A stretch of 55,740 bases of DNA from an uncultured Pseudomonadota bacterium (GCA_913020085.1 CAJVZW010000006.1:1-55740), one strand, 5' to 3'; positions 9,000-18,025 are shown, numbered from the stretch's first letter. The notes: generated by a model not told the origin, from the letters alone. Numbers and translations: made by a program.

Positions 9000-10226
9000 T
9001 TAGGCAGCAAATACTTCTGGTTTCTTTCTACCTTTCTTTTTTGTTCCTTTGCGTGGTTCAGCAGATTTATTGCTATGAATGTGCTTTGGTCGCCTTTTAG
9101 AAGGTCGCTTCTTAAAAGATTTATCCTTCTTTTTCGGATGAGATTCTGGATCAAGCATATGCTCAATGGCTTCCCACATCTTCTTATCTTTTGGTGTGAT
9201 AAGGTTCAGTGCACAGCCTTCTGCGCCAGCGCGGGCAGTTCTTCCAATACGGTGAATGTAATCCTCAGGGCATTGTGGCAGATCAAAGTTAATAACATGC
9301 TCAATATGAGGAATATCAAGTCCTCGTGATGCGACATCTGTTGCAACAAGAACGCGATATTTCCTTTTTCTGAAACGAGAAATAACTCGATCACGGATAT
9401 GTTGTCTCAGGTCACCATGAATTGCATCCGCACTGAAGCCATCATCTGATAATTTTCTTGCAAGATCACAAGTACCTGCCTTGGTTTTAACAAAAACAAT
9501 GATTGTACCTTGTCGCTTTTTAATTTCATCAGTAAGACAGCCATATTTCTTCTCATGCTTGGTGTGAAGCGTGTCTTGTTTGATATTTGGTGCGGCAAGT
9601 GTGTCCTGGCTAACAGCGACACGTGCTGGATCTTTTAGATAAGACTTAGCAGCGTTGACAATATTTTTAGGTAGCGTGGCTGAGAACAACAGTGTTTGAC
9701 GTTCGCTGGTCATAAATCCAATGATTTCGTCGATTTGCTCAGTGAAGCCCATATCAAGCATTCGATCTGTCTCATCCAGAACAAGAAAGTTGGTCTCCGC
9801 GAGGCTTAATTTACCTCTTTTAGTGTGATCGGTAATTCGTCCAGGAGTGCCGACAATAATTTGAGGATTGCGTTTGAGCTGATGAAGCTGTTTAGGCATT
9901 GGCTCACCACCAATAAGCAGAGCAGTTTGAATTTTTGACTGCTTCCCGAGCATTGCCTTAATCTGGGTCATTACTTGCGCAGCAAGTTCTCGTGTAGGTG
10001 TCATAACCAGAGCTTTGCTATTAGGGCAGTCCATGATTTTTGCTACCAAGGGTATCCCAAAAGCAGCGGTTTTCCCTGTTCCAGTTTGGGCAGATCCAAG
10101 GATATCTTGACCTTGTAGGGCGATCGGAATGGCTTCTGCTTGTATTGGTGTAGGATGGGTAAACTTCATTTCTGAGAGCGTACGAGATAATGGAGCGGGC
10201 AGCCCCATATCGTAGAATGTTTGCAT
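9000..10226 (-). CDS. rhlE: DEAD-box RNA helicase, RhlE-like
   Basis: An ATP-dependent RNA helicase of 408 residues that remodels RNA structure during ribosome assembly, RNA decay or cold adaptation. Motifs in order: Q-motif region FTHPTPIQAEAIPIAL, Walker A AQTGTGKT, PTRELA, GTPGR, the DExD box written DETD (usually DEAD in RhlE), SAT, and HRIGRTARAG. The C-terminal tail from about residue 365 is very rich in Lys and Arg (KKKDKSFKKRPSKRRPKH), a typical RNA-anchoring tail. The ATG at 10226 is preferred because GGAG lies about 6 bases upstream, inside the codons after an alternative GTG at 10238. It lies 45 bases downstream of the cold-shock gene on the same strand, which suggests a cold-shock operon. 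Confidence 0.93.
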   Translation of the reverse strand: MQTFYDMGLPAPLSRTLSEMKFTHPTPIQAEAIPIALQGQDILGSAQTGTGKTAAFGIPLVAKIMDCPNSKALVMTPTRELAAQVMTQIKAMLGKQSKIQTALLIGGEPMPKQLHQLKRNPQIIVGTPGRITDHTKRGKLSLAETNFLVLDETDRMLDMGFTEQIDEIIGFMTSERQTLLFSATLPKNIVNAAKSYLKDPARVAVSQDTLAAPNIKQDTLHTKHEKKYGCLTDEIKKRQGTIIVFVKTKAGTCDLARKLSDDGFSADAIHGDLRQHIRDRVISRFRKRKYRVLVATDVASRGLDIPHIEHVINFDLPQCPEDYIHRIGRTARAGAEGCALNLITPKDKKMWEAIEHMLDPESHPKKKDKSFKKRPSKRRPKHIHSNKSAEPRKGTKKKGRKKPEVFAA

Positions 10227-10271
10227 AAAGATCTCCACGCGAGATAAATCGCGTTTGATTTTAAATTATTA

Positions 10272-10478
10272 TTATTCTGCTAGCTGGATATTTACAGCGG
10301 AAGTCTTGCTATCTTTTGTAAAGACTTCAAATGATACTTTTTGTCCATCATTGAGTTGATCAATTCCAGAATTTTGTAATGCACTGATATGTACAAATAC
10401 ATCTTTATCTCCACTATCAGGAGCGATAAATCCATAACCCTTTGTTGTGTTGAACCATTTAACTGTGCCAGTTTGCAT
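10272..10478 (-). CDS. Cold-shock protein (CspA family)
   Basis: A single cold-shock domain of 68 residues starting [10 protein letters not shown]. The RNA-binding motifs RNP1 (KGYGFI) and RNP2 (VFVHI) are intact. Such proteins bind single-stranded RNA and DNA, melt RNA secondary structure and act as antiterminators. GAGGTAA lies 8 bases before the ATG. A gene-free region of over 400 bases upstream leaves room for the long structured 5' leader normal for this family. The DEAD-box helicase follows 45 bases downstream, so unwinding and single-strand binding functions are probably produced together. Confidence 0.96.
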   Translation of the reverse strand: MQTGTVKWFNTTKGYGFIAPDSGDKDVFVHISALQNSGIDQLNDGQKVSFEVFTKDSKTSAVNIQLAE

Positions 10479-10915
10479 AATAATTACCTCTAGTTTGTTT
10501 GTTAAGAGAATCGACATCGACTTGCATGCAAGCTCTCTTATTCAAACGAAGTGATCAACTTTTCGGGCGATCTATCAGTGTAAACTGATTAACATTTAGT
10601 TAAGAGAATCAATAACTCATGCTTGTTGTACCATATAAGTTTACAAAACAAAAGGAATTATGAATGTTTTTTTTAAAAACATGTTATCATTGCCTTTTTT
10701 TGCTAACTAATTCGATTTATTGCAATGATTATTAATGGTTTTTTATAAAACGCCCCGCGGGGTTCAATATCGAAATTTATTTAATTGGGCAGGTGTTTCT
10801 TTGATTATAATGCGCCAATATTTGCTAATATATTGGGTCAACTTTTATAGAAAACATTTTATTGTAGGTCAAATCACTTTATTATGTTATTGGTGCATTT
10901 ATTTAGGATAATAGT
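10479..10915. promoter_or_regulatory. Intergenic leader region between csp and the CDP-alcohol phosphatidyltransferase gene
   Basis: No gene is evident in these 437 bases. They must carry the promoter and long 5' leader of csp (minus strand) and the promoter of the plus-strand gene at 10916. Visible structure: a GC-rich perfect palindrome CCCCGCGGGG at 10753-10762 in otherwise AT-rich DNA, with a T-run following on the minus strand, and an inverted repeat CCAATAT (10815-10821) / ATATTGG (10830-10836). A TATAAT hexamer is at 10806-10811 on the plus strand, but about 100 bases from the next start. I cannot assign start sites firmly. Confidence 0.45.
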
Positions 10916-11518
10916 ATGCTTGATTCGATTGTAAGACCGATCATCGATGTCCCGCTCACTGAATTGAGTCGACACCTCGTACGCATTGGGATCAGTGCTA
11001 ATTTAATGACTTTGCTGGGGTTAACTATGGGGCTGGCAGCAATGATAGCAATCATTTACAAGTCATTCTACATAGGGCTGGTATGTATTATCCTAAATCG
11101 ATTAGCTGATGGGCTTGATGGGGCCATTGCAAGACATACACAGCTTACAGACTTTGGTGGTTTTTTCGATATTGTTGCTGATTTCATCACATACAGTGGT
11201 GTGATATTTGCCTTTGCTATTGCATTGCCAGAGCAACAGTTCTGGGCGTGTTTTCTAATTTTTAGTTATATTGGACCGATAAGCTCTTTTCTGGCCTATG
11301 CCATTATTGCCGGTAAACGCAACATCACCACTGAGCAGCGCGGGATAAAATCCTTTTATTATCTTGGCGGGATTTGTGAGGGAACTGAAACGGCGATGGT
11401 AATGGTCACTATATGTTTATTACCTGAATATTTTGCTTCTGTTTGTTTGTTTTATGGCATTTGCTGTTGGATCACAACTGCTGGAAGAGTATATTGTGCT
11501 TGGAGTGATTTTACTTAA
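10916..11518 (+). CDS. CDP-alcohol phosphatidyltransferase family membrane protein
   Basis: A 200-residue integral membrane enzyme. The catalytic signature begins DGLDGAIARHTQ and continues to FDIVAD: the D-G-x2-A-R ... G-x3-D-x3-D pattern that binds Mg2+ and the CDP-alcohol. Here 7 residues, not the usual 8, separate A-R from the conserved Gly. As far as I recall this spacing is found in a branch of short uncharacterised homologues, so it is not necessarily a defect. The family transfers a phosphatidyl group to an alcohol in phospholipid synthesis; the acceptor is unknown. About five or six hydrophobic segments can be seen. AGGA precedes the ATG by about 8 bases. It converges on the TVP38-type gene with a 1-base gap. 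Confidence 0.85.
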   Translation: MLDSIVRPIIDVPLTELSRHLVRIGISANLMTLLGLTMGLAAMIAIIYKSFYIGLVCIILNRLADGLDGAIARHTQLTDFGGFFDIVADFITYSGVIFAFAIALPEQQFWACFLIFSYIGPISSFLAYAIIAGKRNITTEQRGIKSFYYLGGICEGTETAMVMVTICLLPEYFASVCLFYGICCWITTAGRVYCAWSDFT

Positions 11519-11519
11519 A

Positions 11520-12191
11520 TCATTTCTTATTCTTTACGTATATATAGCTAAGGGCAATAATAATAAATCCCAATACTGCAAAAATGAGAGGCTGACTAAC
11601 AAGATGATTGGGATGAGTAATTAACTGATCAAGTGCGGCGCCAAATGAGACATAGATGATAGATCCTGGAATAATCCCCACAATGGTTCCAATAAAGAAA
11701 GTAATAAATGGAATTTGTAGAATTGCAGGCACTAAGTTTACAACTGCAAATGGGAAAAGTGGCACAAGTCGCAGAAAGATGAGATATGTCAGCGCATTAT
11801 TATTAAATCCTGTGCGCATTTGATTAATAAAACCTGATGTTTGTCTTTCTATCCAGTCTTTTGATATCAGTTTCACGCTGACAAATAATATACAAGCCCC
11901 CATCGTTGCACTGATGATAACAAGTAGTGATCCCAGAATTTGCCCAAACATAAAGCCACCAACAATTGACATATAGCTTGCAGCTGGGATGGATAAAGCC
12001 ACAATTAAAATATAGAGAAAAAGGTATATACAAATAGCATAAAATGGCTGATCTGATACAAATTGTTTTAGCTGAAGCTGATGATATTTTATCCAGTTAA
12101 AATCAATATAAGCACTTGCGATCCAAAATATAATCATCATTGCAACAATAATTACAATTGGTAACCATTTAAGGCGTTTTAAAAACGGCAT
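11520..12191 (-). CDS. TVP38/TMEM64 (DedA/VTT-fold) membrane protein
   Basis: The 223-residue protein has an N-terminal transmembrane helix (residues 10-28) and further hydrophobic segments. It carries the VTT-domain signatures: GGFMFGQILGSLLV and, after it, FLRLVPLFPFAVVNLVPAI, which form the re-entrant loops of this fold. VTT proteins are implicated in lipid scrambling or transport across the inner membrane. The gene starts 19 bases after the end of msrA in the same direction, so it is likely the last gene of a four-gene run with the AhpD-like, msrB and msrA genes. Its functional tie to oxidative stress is only positional. Confidence 0.85.
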   Translation of the reverse strand: MPFLKRLKWLPIVIIVAMMIIFWIASAYIDFNWIKYHQLQLKQFVSDQPFYAICIYLFLYILIVALSIPAASYMSIVGGFMFGQILGSLLVIISATMGACILFVSVKLISKDWIERQTSGFINQMRTGFNNNALTYLIFLRLVPLFPFAVVNLVPAILQIPFITFFIGTIVGIIPGSIIYVSFGAALDQLITHPNHLVSQPLIFAVLGFIIIALSYIYVKNKK

Positions 12192-12210
12192 AACTAGCCC
12201 TCATTTATAA

Positions 12211-12828
12211 TTATTGATCCTTATTTTTCCAAAGCTCATCAAGTCGTTCATCTCGTCCACAATTCCAGCGATAATAATTATACCGGATAGGGCTTTTTTT
12301 CTTAAAGTTTTGATGATAGTCTTCTGCGTCGTAAAATGTCGTGTAGGGCAAAATTTCTGTGGCTATTTTTTGATTCTCTGCCAAGGTCTTTTCTGTCGCC
12401 CGCATTGACTCAAGAGCTTGGTTTTTTTGATTCTCATCCATGTAAAATATGGCAGAGGTATAAGAAAATCCCTTGTCACAGAACTGTCCAGTGGCATCAA
12501 AAGGGTCAACATTTCGCCAGAATATTTCCAGAAGCTTTCCATACGATATAACGGCCGGATCAAAGATAATTTTAATTGCTTCTTTATAGCCAGGATGGTT
12601 TTCATAACTGGGGTTTTCAATTGTTCCCCCAGCGTAGCCAGATTTAATATCAATTACCCCAGCAATAGGTTCAAGAGTTTTGCCATCACGATATTCATCT
12701 TCTGCACACCAGAAGCAGCCCATAGCAAAAATAGCTGTTTGGTAGCCAGTTGAGGGGATTTCTTTTTTCATACCCATTACTCCATTTGAAAAAATTAACA
12801 AAGTTAATAATATCGTGTACCTATTCAT
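12211..12828 (-). CDS. msrA: Peptide methionine sulfoxide reductase MsrA (exported)
   Basis: Reduces the S-isomer of methionine sulfoxide in proteins. The active site GCFWC gives Cys38 as nucleophile with Cys41 nearby; GYAGG and the EIFWRNVDP segment of the family follow. The first 19 residues (YTILLTLLIFSNGVMG) form a hydrophobic signal sequence or membrane anchor, so the enzyme probably works in the periplasm and needs reductant from the membrane or thioredoxin-like proteins. The ATG overlaps the 3' end of msrB by 8 bases, indicating translational coupling. The 205-residue length fits a complete MsrA plus leader. Confidence 0.95.
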   Translation of the reverse strand: MNRYTILLTLLIFSNGVMGMKKEIPSTGYQTAIFAMGCFWCAEDEYRDGKTLEPIAGVIDIKSGYAGGTIENPSYENHPGYKEAIKIIFDPAVISYGKLLEIFWRNVDPFDATGQFCDKGFSYTSAIFYMDENQKNQALESMRATEKTLAENQKIATEILPYTTFYDAEDYHQNFKKKSPIRYNYYRWNCGRDERLDELWKNKDQ

Positions 12829-13414
12829 CGTTGACTTTAAATGTTCTTTTTGGGCTCTGCCCGTGAGGGGTAAATGTCAGTGCCGCTGAGTTCATGCAGT
12901 ATCGTAAGCCAGTCGGCTGTGGTCCATCATCAAACACATGGCCCAGATGTCCATGGCAGCGAGAGCAGATGACTTCAGTGCGCGCTGCACCAAAATAGCC
13001 TCTAAGGGCATCATTCGGGTCAGGGCGTAATATGACAGCTCCTTCAATCGGTGAAAAATAGCTTGGCCAGCCAGTGCCTGAATCATATTTTGTGTCCGAT
13101 TCAAATAATGCGTGGTCACCACCACAACATGCACAGAAGTATGTGCCTTTTTCATAAAACTTATCAAATTTCCCAGTGCCAGCTCGCTCAGTGCCACTTT
13201 GTCGACATATTTTATATGTTCGCTCGTCGAGCACTTTTCGCCAGAATTGATCATTTTGTTCTAAGTAGTCAAAAGGCACACTGTTCTCCATTTTTGTGGT
13301 ATTAGCCATTGTGCTGGAAACACATAAGTATAGTAACCCAGCTAGAATAAAATTTCCTGCAAATTGAGCGCGTCTTTTCTGTAATAGCGGATGGGATTTA
13401 TTCAGATTACACAT
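12821..13414 (-). CDS. msrB: Peptide methionine sulfoxide reductase MsrB (exported)
   Basis: Reduces the R-isomer of methionine sulfoxide. The zinc-binding pairs CACC and CSRC, the GTGWPSYFSP element, GHLGHVFDDGP and the catalytic RYCMNSAAL are all present. Residues 1-37 contain a basic start followed by a hydrophobic segment (FILAGLLYLCVSSTMA), so this protein is likely exported like the MsrA encoded directly downstream. The basic KRRAQF does not fit the twin-arginine pattern well, so Sec export is more likely. AAAGGA lies 7 bases before the ATG, inside the end of the preceding gene, whose stop is only 3 bases away. Confidence 0.95.
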   Translation of the reverse strand: MCNLNKSHPLLQKRRAQFAGNFILAGLLYLCVSSTMANTTKMENSVPFDYLEQNDQFWRKVLDERTYKICRQSGTERAGTGKFDKFYEKGTYFCACCGGDHALFESDTKYDSGTGWPSYFSPIEGAVILRPDPNDALRGYFGAARTEVICSRCHGHLGHVFDDGPQPTGLRYCMNSAALTFTPHGQSPKRTFKVNDE

Positions 13415-13417
13415 AAG

Positions 13418-13906
13418 TTAATCCTTTGATTTGATGTTATCTAGTTTACAAAAACCTTGTGCAGGTAAATCAAAAGCGTTGTTAAATTTCGTGGACATGT
13501 TTTGAAACGCGATGACCGCAGCAAGTTCAATGATGGCCTCCTCACTGAAATGATTTTTTAGTGAGTTTCTCAGTGTTTCGTCGATTGGTTGGTTTTTTGT
13601 CAATTGGTCGGTGAACGTAAGCGCCAGTTTTTCTTCAGGTGAATAATGGCTACTGGATGCGTAATCTCTTAGTAGACTTATTTTTTCGATGCTGATGGCG
13701 TCTTGCAATATAATAGCAGTATTCAGATCAATACAAAAAGCACAGTTGTTTAATTGGGATACACGAATTATCACCAGTCTCCTTAATAGCGGAGATATGT
13801 TAGATCGGCGGTGATTGATTGCTTGGTACAGGTCGGTCATAGCAGAAAATAGTCGCGGGATCTTAGCCCATAGTTTTGCGGAGCTTAGAATTTGACCATA
13901 TTTCAT
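13418..13906 (-). CDS. Carboxymuconolactone decarboxylase / AhpD-like protein
   Basis: A 162-residue alpha-helical protein of the CMD/AhpD family. The central LNNCAFCIDLNT contains the C-x-x-C redox pair, but the His that usually follows in AhpD is replaced by Asn and the preceding Glu is Gln-like. It is therefore a divergent member that may act as a thiol peroxidase or disulfide reductase partner. It is first in a tight series with msrB and msrA, consistent with repair of oxidative damage. The start is uncertain: ATG 13906 (MKYGQILSS) matches the family's usual start, while ATG 13951 and TTG 13969 give longer forms. Confidence 0.8.
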   Translation of the reverse strand: MKYGQILSSAKLWAKIPRLFSAMTDLYQAINHRRSNISPLLRRLVIIRVSQLNNCAFCIDLNTAIILQDAISIEKISLLRDYASSSHYSPEEKLALTFTDQLTKNQPIDETLRNSLKNHFSEEAIIELAAVIAFQNMSTKFNNAFDLPAQGFCKLDNIKSKD

Positions 13907-14017
13907 CTTCTGAAAAACAAAGATTAGTTGTGTTTTGATAAAATGAATCATAACCAGAATTATAGACAATTATTCAATGACCGTCAGGTGGTTACCAATG
14001 AATCCTAAATAATGTTC

Positions 14018-14023
14018 TATAAT
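14018..14023 (+). promoter_or_regulatory. Candidate -10 element before the first giant gene
   Basis: A perfect TATAAT, within CTATAATT, lies 18 bases before the ATG at 14042, followed by an A-rich leader. No convincing -35 hexamer is seen at the right spacing. The same CTATAAT context precedes the genes at 18246, 43269, 44670 and 45659. Confidence 0.45.
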
Positions 14024-14041
14024 TAAAAAAAATAATAAGAA

Positions 14042-17000
14042 ATGAAAATAAATAGGAAAAAATCATATAAATATATATATTTTCATGAAGATGGAAGTAT
14101 TGAGCTGATGATGCCCATATCGGGCGGAATTGATATTGCTACTGATAACACTTGTCTGACATTTATGGAGCTAAAAAAGTTCTTCATGGCTGATGCTTCA
14201 GTATTTTCACTTATGGATTTAGAGTTTGACCTTAAAAATGACAAAAGGGTATTTGGGCAATTACTTTCCGAGACAGATAAACAAACTATTGATCGACAAC
14301 TTGAGCAAGTAAAAGAGTATTATGATATTTTGGAGCAAATAAGTGAGGTCGCGGATTTTTCATCATTGGCCTCGCAATATCCTGAATTGCCTGCAGATCT
14401 AAAGCCAATAACTGAAAGTACGAATACACACGGCGCAACAGTGGCTTCTATGCAGTTATGTCCTACTGTTGAAGATTCTATCGTCAGAGTGCCAAACCAG
14501 GTTTTTAGTCTTGAGAGATCCTGGGATCCCACTATTAGGGATTTTAGAGGGTCGGGAACAAAAAGTAAATTTTACCGTGCACTTGCAAAAATAGAGATTC
14601 CAGGGGAGGTTATCAATTTTAGGGAGAGAATAATTCAGCAGTTTACTGCTCGTATTCTGGAAGGGAACTTGTCTACCACGGAGCTGGTAGGGAAATTAAG
14701 GCAGGTTTTTCTTGAAAATGAGTTGATTGATAGCTTCCCCGCAAATAAGGATCTTGAAAAATATAACCGAGCAATTGAGAGATTGATCGTTGATCCTGAG
14801 GAAGGCACGAAGGAGGATATAGCCAGATTGATGGTTGGGGCGCTGAGACTTGAGTGGGATTTTATATCGCCTGAGGCGAATTTATTTAATGCAGCTGTTG
14901 TTGAATCACTGCAAAAAGAGATTCCCTTAGAGGTTAGGAATGAAAAAATTAACCTAATGACTCAGTTTTTTATGGGCGTTGCAAATATTGATTTATGGGC
15001 ACGAGGATTGACTGATAGTGATTGGGGCAAGGTGCTTGATCAAAGTGAGGACTTATGTCAAGGGATCATTGAGACCATAAGGGCTCATGCTGCTGCAGAT
15101 GATATTGAGATGGCTTTATTGGAATATCTTGATGAAAATCGCAGTCATTTTGGTATTACAAACTTTGAGTCTGCAGATAAAATTAGGATAAAACGAAAAT
15201 TTAATAATTTATGGAAGCAAGTGGCTAAATCTGAGCATTTTGATGATTTTACATTATCAAATGCAGATATCGCTGGCAGTCTATGGGCATCCTATCAATC
15301 TATGATTGTTACTCCATTTTCAAATGTTGTTAACAGTTGTTTTGGACAGATTTTAGAAGAATCACAAAAAACTGTTATTGCCAACAGGCTGGCCCAATTT
15401 AAATCGCTTGATCTTCACTTAAATGAAGTGCCAGGTCAGATGAAGGAGACTTTTTTGGCCGGTTTGCGTACCGATCGTTCAATTGGGGAATTAAGTGTTG
15501 ATCAGCTATCTACACTGGTGCGTTCTGGTAGCTACGACATTGATACTGTCATGCAGGTCGTGCAGAAAATAGTCGAGCCAAGGGTGTATCTAAAAATTTT
15601 AAATTTATTAAAATTTGAATATGATAGTAAATATGTCTCAAAGCTTCTCACTTATGAGGGGTTCAGAAATCCGGCATTTTTGCATGAGTCAAAAATCATC
15701 CATTCAGCAATGAGCAGAAAAGATGTTACGGTCGTTCGCGAAATCATCAAGATATATGAGGATAATGGTGATTTACAAATGCTTTTTTATGCGCTAAATA
15801 GTGCCACAAATTATGGTATGGAGGAAATTGCGATCGGCATAATCAATAATAATAGGGATTTACTTATCCGAAATTATCCTGAATATGAAATCAGGCTGAC
15901 AGATATACTTAAAATAGCAATTCAAAAGGAGATGGAGGATTTAACGCTGGTGATTCTTGCAAGTCCTGCTGGCCAAGATGTTGCGGCAATGGCCGATAAT
16001 ATTTTAATTCACTATGCAATTCATTCACAGTCTGAGGAAGTGGCGCTCGCATTATTAGACAACCCACAAGTACAAGCTCGGGCAGATGTTGCTAATAACC
16101 AGTTATTGATTGAGGCGTGCTATAACTGTTTACCAACATTGGCATGTCAGTTGCTTGAGATTGAGTGTGTAAGGGAGAATTACAAATTAAATGATCGTCC
16201 TCTTATTCAGATAGCTTGTGATAATGGGATGGAAACTGTGGCAATCAAACTTCTAGAGCTAGATCCTAATAAGCTAAATACCGAAATAGCCTTCCGGCTA
16301 TTATTGGGTGTGTCACAAAACAAAATGCACAACATATCAATGGCGCTATCTCAACACATAGATTTTACAGGTGTATCTACATACCGATTGGAGCATTTAT
16401 TTTTAGTATTGATAGAAAATAAATTATCTGATGTTGCAATCATGCTGCTTAATTCAGAGCCTGTGACCATAAACCTTCTCGAAGAGTCATATAACCAGTT
16501 TTTGGATCGAGCGTGTAGAGAGCGTTTGAGTCATGTGGCAAATCTGATTATCAAGAAAGGTATTTTGCAAGAAGAGGCGTTATGTTCAGCATTTAGTATT
16601 GCGATTGATCAAAAGATGCGGGATGTGTGTGATAACATTTGTAAAGATCCTCATTTTACTTTGAATGAAAATCAAGTGCAAAGATCTTTTAAACGCATGA
16701 TGGATAACCAAATGGATGCAACTGTGCTGATTGATCGGTTTGAAGTATATTTTAATGCTAATCCAAAAAGGTTTTTCACTTATGCAGTCGCAGCAAAGAT
16801 GCAGCCCACCTCAGTAGCGCTTGCTGGATTGCTCTCAGCAGATGAGACAAGTAAATCGGTTGAGAGAATGTTGCAAGATACAGTAAAGGTGTCAATGACA
16901 ACATCATCGGTTACGCTTTACAAACGATTTGCGCATAAATTATCAGATAAGTTTTTAGAGGCGTTGTTCATACAGTCAATTTCAAAACCCAAAATGGAAG

Positions 17001-18025
17001 ATTTTGCACTGATGCTATGGAAGGTTCCCAGTGTGCGTGACATGATTAATTGTAACATAATTATGCTCTCAAAAATCACGCGCTATGGCTGGGAGCGATT
17101 GGTATTTAGTATTCTCAGTGACGGGTTCGATTTTGCTAATTCTGAGGATGCGAGAGGGATAATGGTTGTTGCACTTAATGCAAATATGCTAAGTGTGACA
17201 AAGATCTTAATGCAGAAGGATGAGATTAAGAGTGATGTCGGTTTGTGTGCAGATGTTTTTATTCAGTCGAGCCTGACTGCTTGGGATGATTTGTTTAATC
17301 AGCTGGCTGTTAAGCCAGCGATTGTTAATAGATCAATCACTAAAGTGTTGAAATTATTAGGCTCGGATATTGACCAGTCTCAGTATGTAAGTGATTTAAA
17401 CATAGAAGGCAATAATTATCTCGAACTTATTAATTTTTTGGGTAAGCTGCCATCTGATCAGATTTTCAAACATGACTTCCAAGGCTTATGGAGCCAGGTG
17501 TTTTTGAGGGTATGTCACTTACCGACTTTTATTCGTTATGATGCACTGGAGGAATTATGGTTAATGCTTGGCAGTACAGATGAGAAATCTCCAAATTTAT
17601 TGCGGGTAGGTCTGGCCTCATCCATGATAAAATATTTTTCGATCGAGGAATTGGCATCTACATTACCTTGTGATAATTTTATGAGCACATTGGGGTTTAA
17701 TCCAAATGTAGCTCTTGATCTCCTTGAAAAAAACTTCCCGCAGATAAAAGACGGCGAGGAGCTTCAGCTCAAAAGAGCACATCTAAAGTTATTATCAGAT
17801 TTTATGAGACACATCATAGTGCAAAGTTCTCTTGAGAGGCTGCATCCGGAGGCATTAAATCAACTTTATGAAGAGGGTGGACCACTTCATAAATACCCAT
17901 ACTTAACACTTGAAAAAGTAGTGAGCATGTTAGAAAACTACAATCAAGATGATTTCAGCGAGCTAATTGAGAGAATCTCAAACTCCAGTAGAGATAATGA
18001 TACGCCATCACCAAATATAAAGTAA
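14042..18025 (+). CDS. Giant paralogue 1: unrecognised 1327-residue protein with degenerate ankyrin-like repeats
   Basis: I do not recognise the family. Four motif blocks are shared, in order, with the next two genes: an N-terminal block with YKYIYF...IELMMPISGG...TDNTC (residues 9-48); a PELPA/GATVASMQL block (about 115-170); a QFFMGVAN...LTDSDWGKVLD block (about 300-335); and GSLWASYQSMIVTPFSN (about 411-430). This is the most divergent of the three in block 2. Residues about 630-900 read as weak 30-35-residue helical repeats (NQLLIEACYNCLPTLACQLL, then LIQIACDNGMETVAIKLLEL), like worn ankyrin repeats. There is no signal peptide or membrane span. Large size, repeats and lack of enzyme motifs fit a secreted host-interacting protein, which is inference only. 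Confidence 0.7.
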   Translation: MKINRKKSYKYIYFHEDGSIELMMPISGGIDIATDNTCLTFMELKKFFMADASVFSLMDLEFDLKNDKRVFGQLLSETDKQTIDRQLEQVKEYYDILEQISEVADFSSLASQYPELPADLKPITESTNTHGATVASMQLCPTVEDSIVRVPNQVFSLERSWDPTIRDFRGSGTKSKFYRALAKIEIPGEVINFRERIIQQFTARILEGNLSTTELVGKLRQVFLENELIDSFPANKDLEKYNRAIERLIVDPEEGTKEDIARLMVGALRLEWDFISPEANLFNAAVVESLQKEIPLEVRNEKINLMTQFFMGVANIDLWARGLTDSDWGKVLDQSEDLCQGIIETIRAHAAADDIEMALLEYLDENRSHFGITNFESADKIRIKRKFNNLWKQVAKSEHFDDFTLSNADIAGSLWASYQSMIVTPFSNVVNSCFGQILEESQKTVIANRLAQFKSLDLHLNEVPGQMKETFLAGLRTDRSIGELSVDQLSTLVRSGSYDIDTVMQVVQKIVEPRVYLKILNLLKFEYDSKYVSKLLTYEGFRNPAFLHESKIIHSAMSRKDVTVVREIIKIYEDNGDLQMLFYALNSATNYGMEEIAIGIINNNRDLLIRNYPEYEIRLTDILKIAIQKEMEDLTLVILASPAGQDVAAMADNILIHYAIHSQSEEVALALLDNPQVQARADVANNQLLIEACYNCLPTLACQLLEIECVRENYKLNDRPLIQIACDNGMETVAIKLLELDPNKLNTEIAFRLLLGVSQNKMHNISMALSQHIDFTGVSTYRLEHLFLVLIENKLSDVAIMLLNSEPVTINLLEESYNQFLDRACRERLSHVANLIIKKGILQEEALCSAFSIAIDQKMRDVCDNICKDPHFTLNENQVQRSFKRMMDNQMDATVLIDRFEVYFNANPKRFFTYAVAAKMQPTSVALAGLLSADETSKSVERMLQDTVKVSMTTSSVTLYKRFAHKLSDKFLEALFIQSISKPKMEDFALMLWKVPSVRDMINCNIIMLSKITRYGWERLVFSILSDGFDFANSEDARGIMVVALNANMLSVTKILMQKDEIKSDVGLCADVFIQSSLTAWDDLFNQLAVKPAIVNRSITKVLKLLGSDIDQSQYVSDLNIEGNNYLELINFLGKLPSDQIFKHDFQGLWSQVFLRVCHLPTFIRYDALEELWLMLGSTDEKSPNLLRVGLASSMIKYFSIEELASTLPCDNFMSTLGFNPNVALDLLEKNFPQIKDGEELQLKRAHLKLLSDFMRHIIVQSSLERLHPEALNQLYEEGGPLHKYPYLTLEKVVSMLENYNQDDFSELIERISNSSRDNDTPSPNIK

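Noticed and set aside
10660..10710. A 16-codon frame with AAAGGAA before its ATG, in the csp upstream region
   Set aside because: Short, very Phe-rich and AT-driven; one ribosome-like sequence is expected by chance in 400 bases of this composition.
12821..13414. Twin-arginine signal in MsrB (KRRAQF)
   Set aside because: The consensus needs RR-x-F-L; here one extra residue separates RR from F, so Sec export is more likely.
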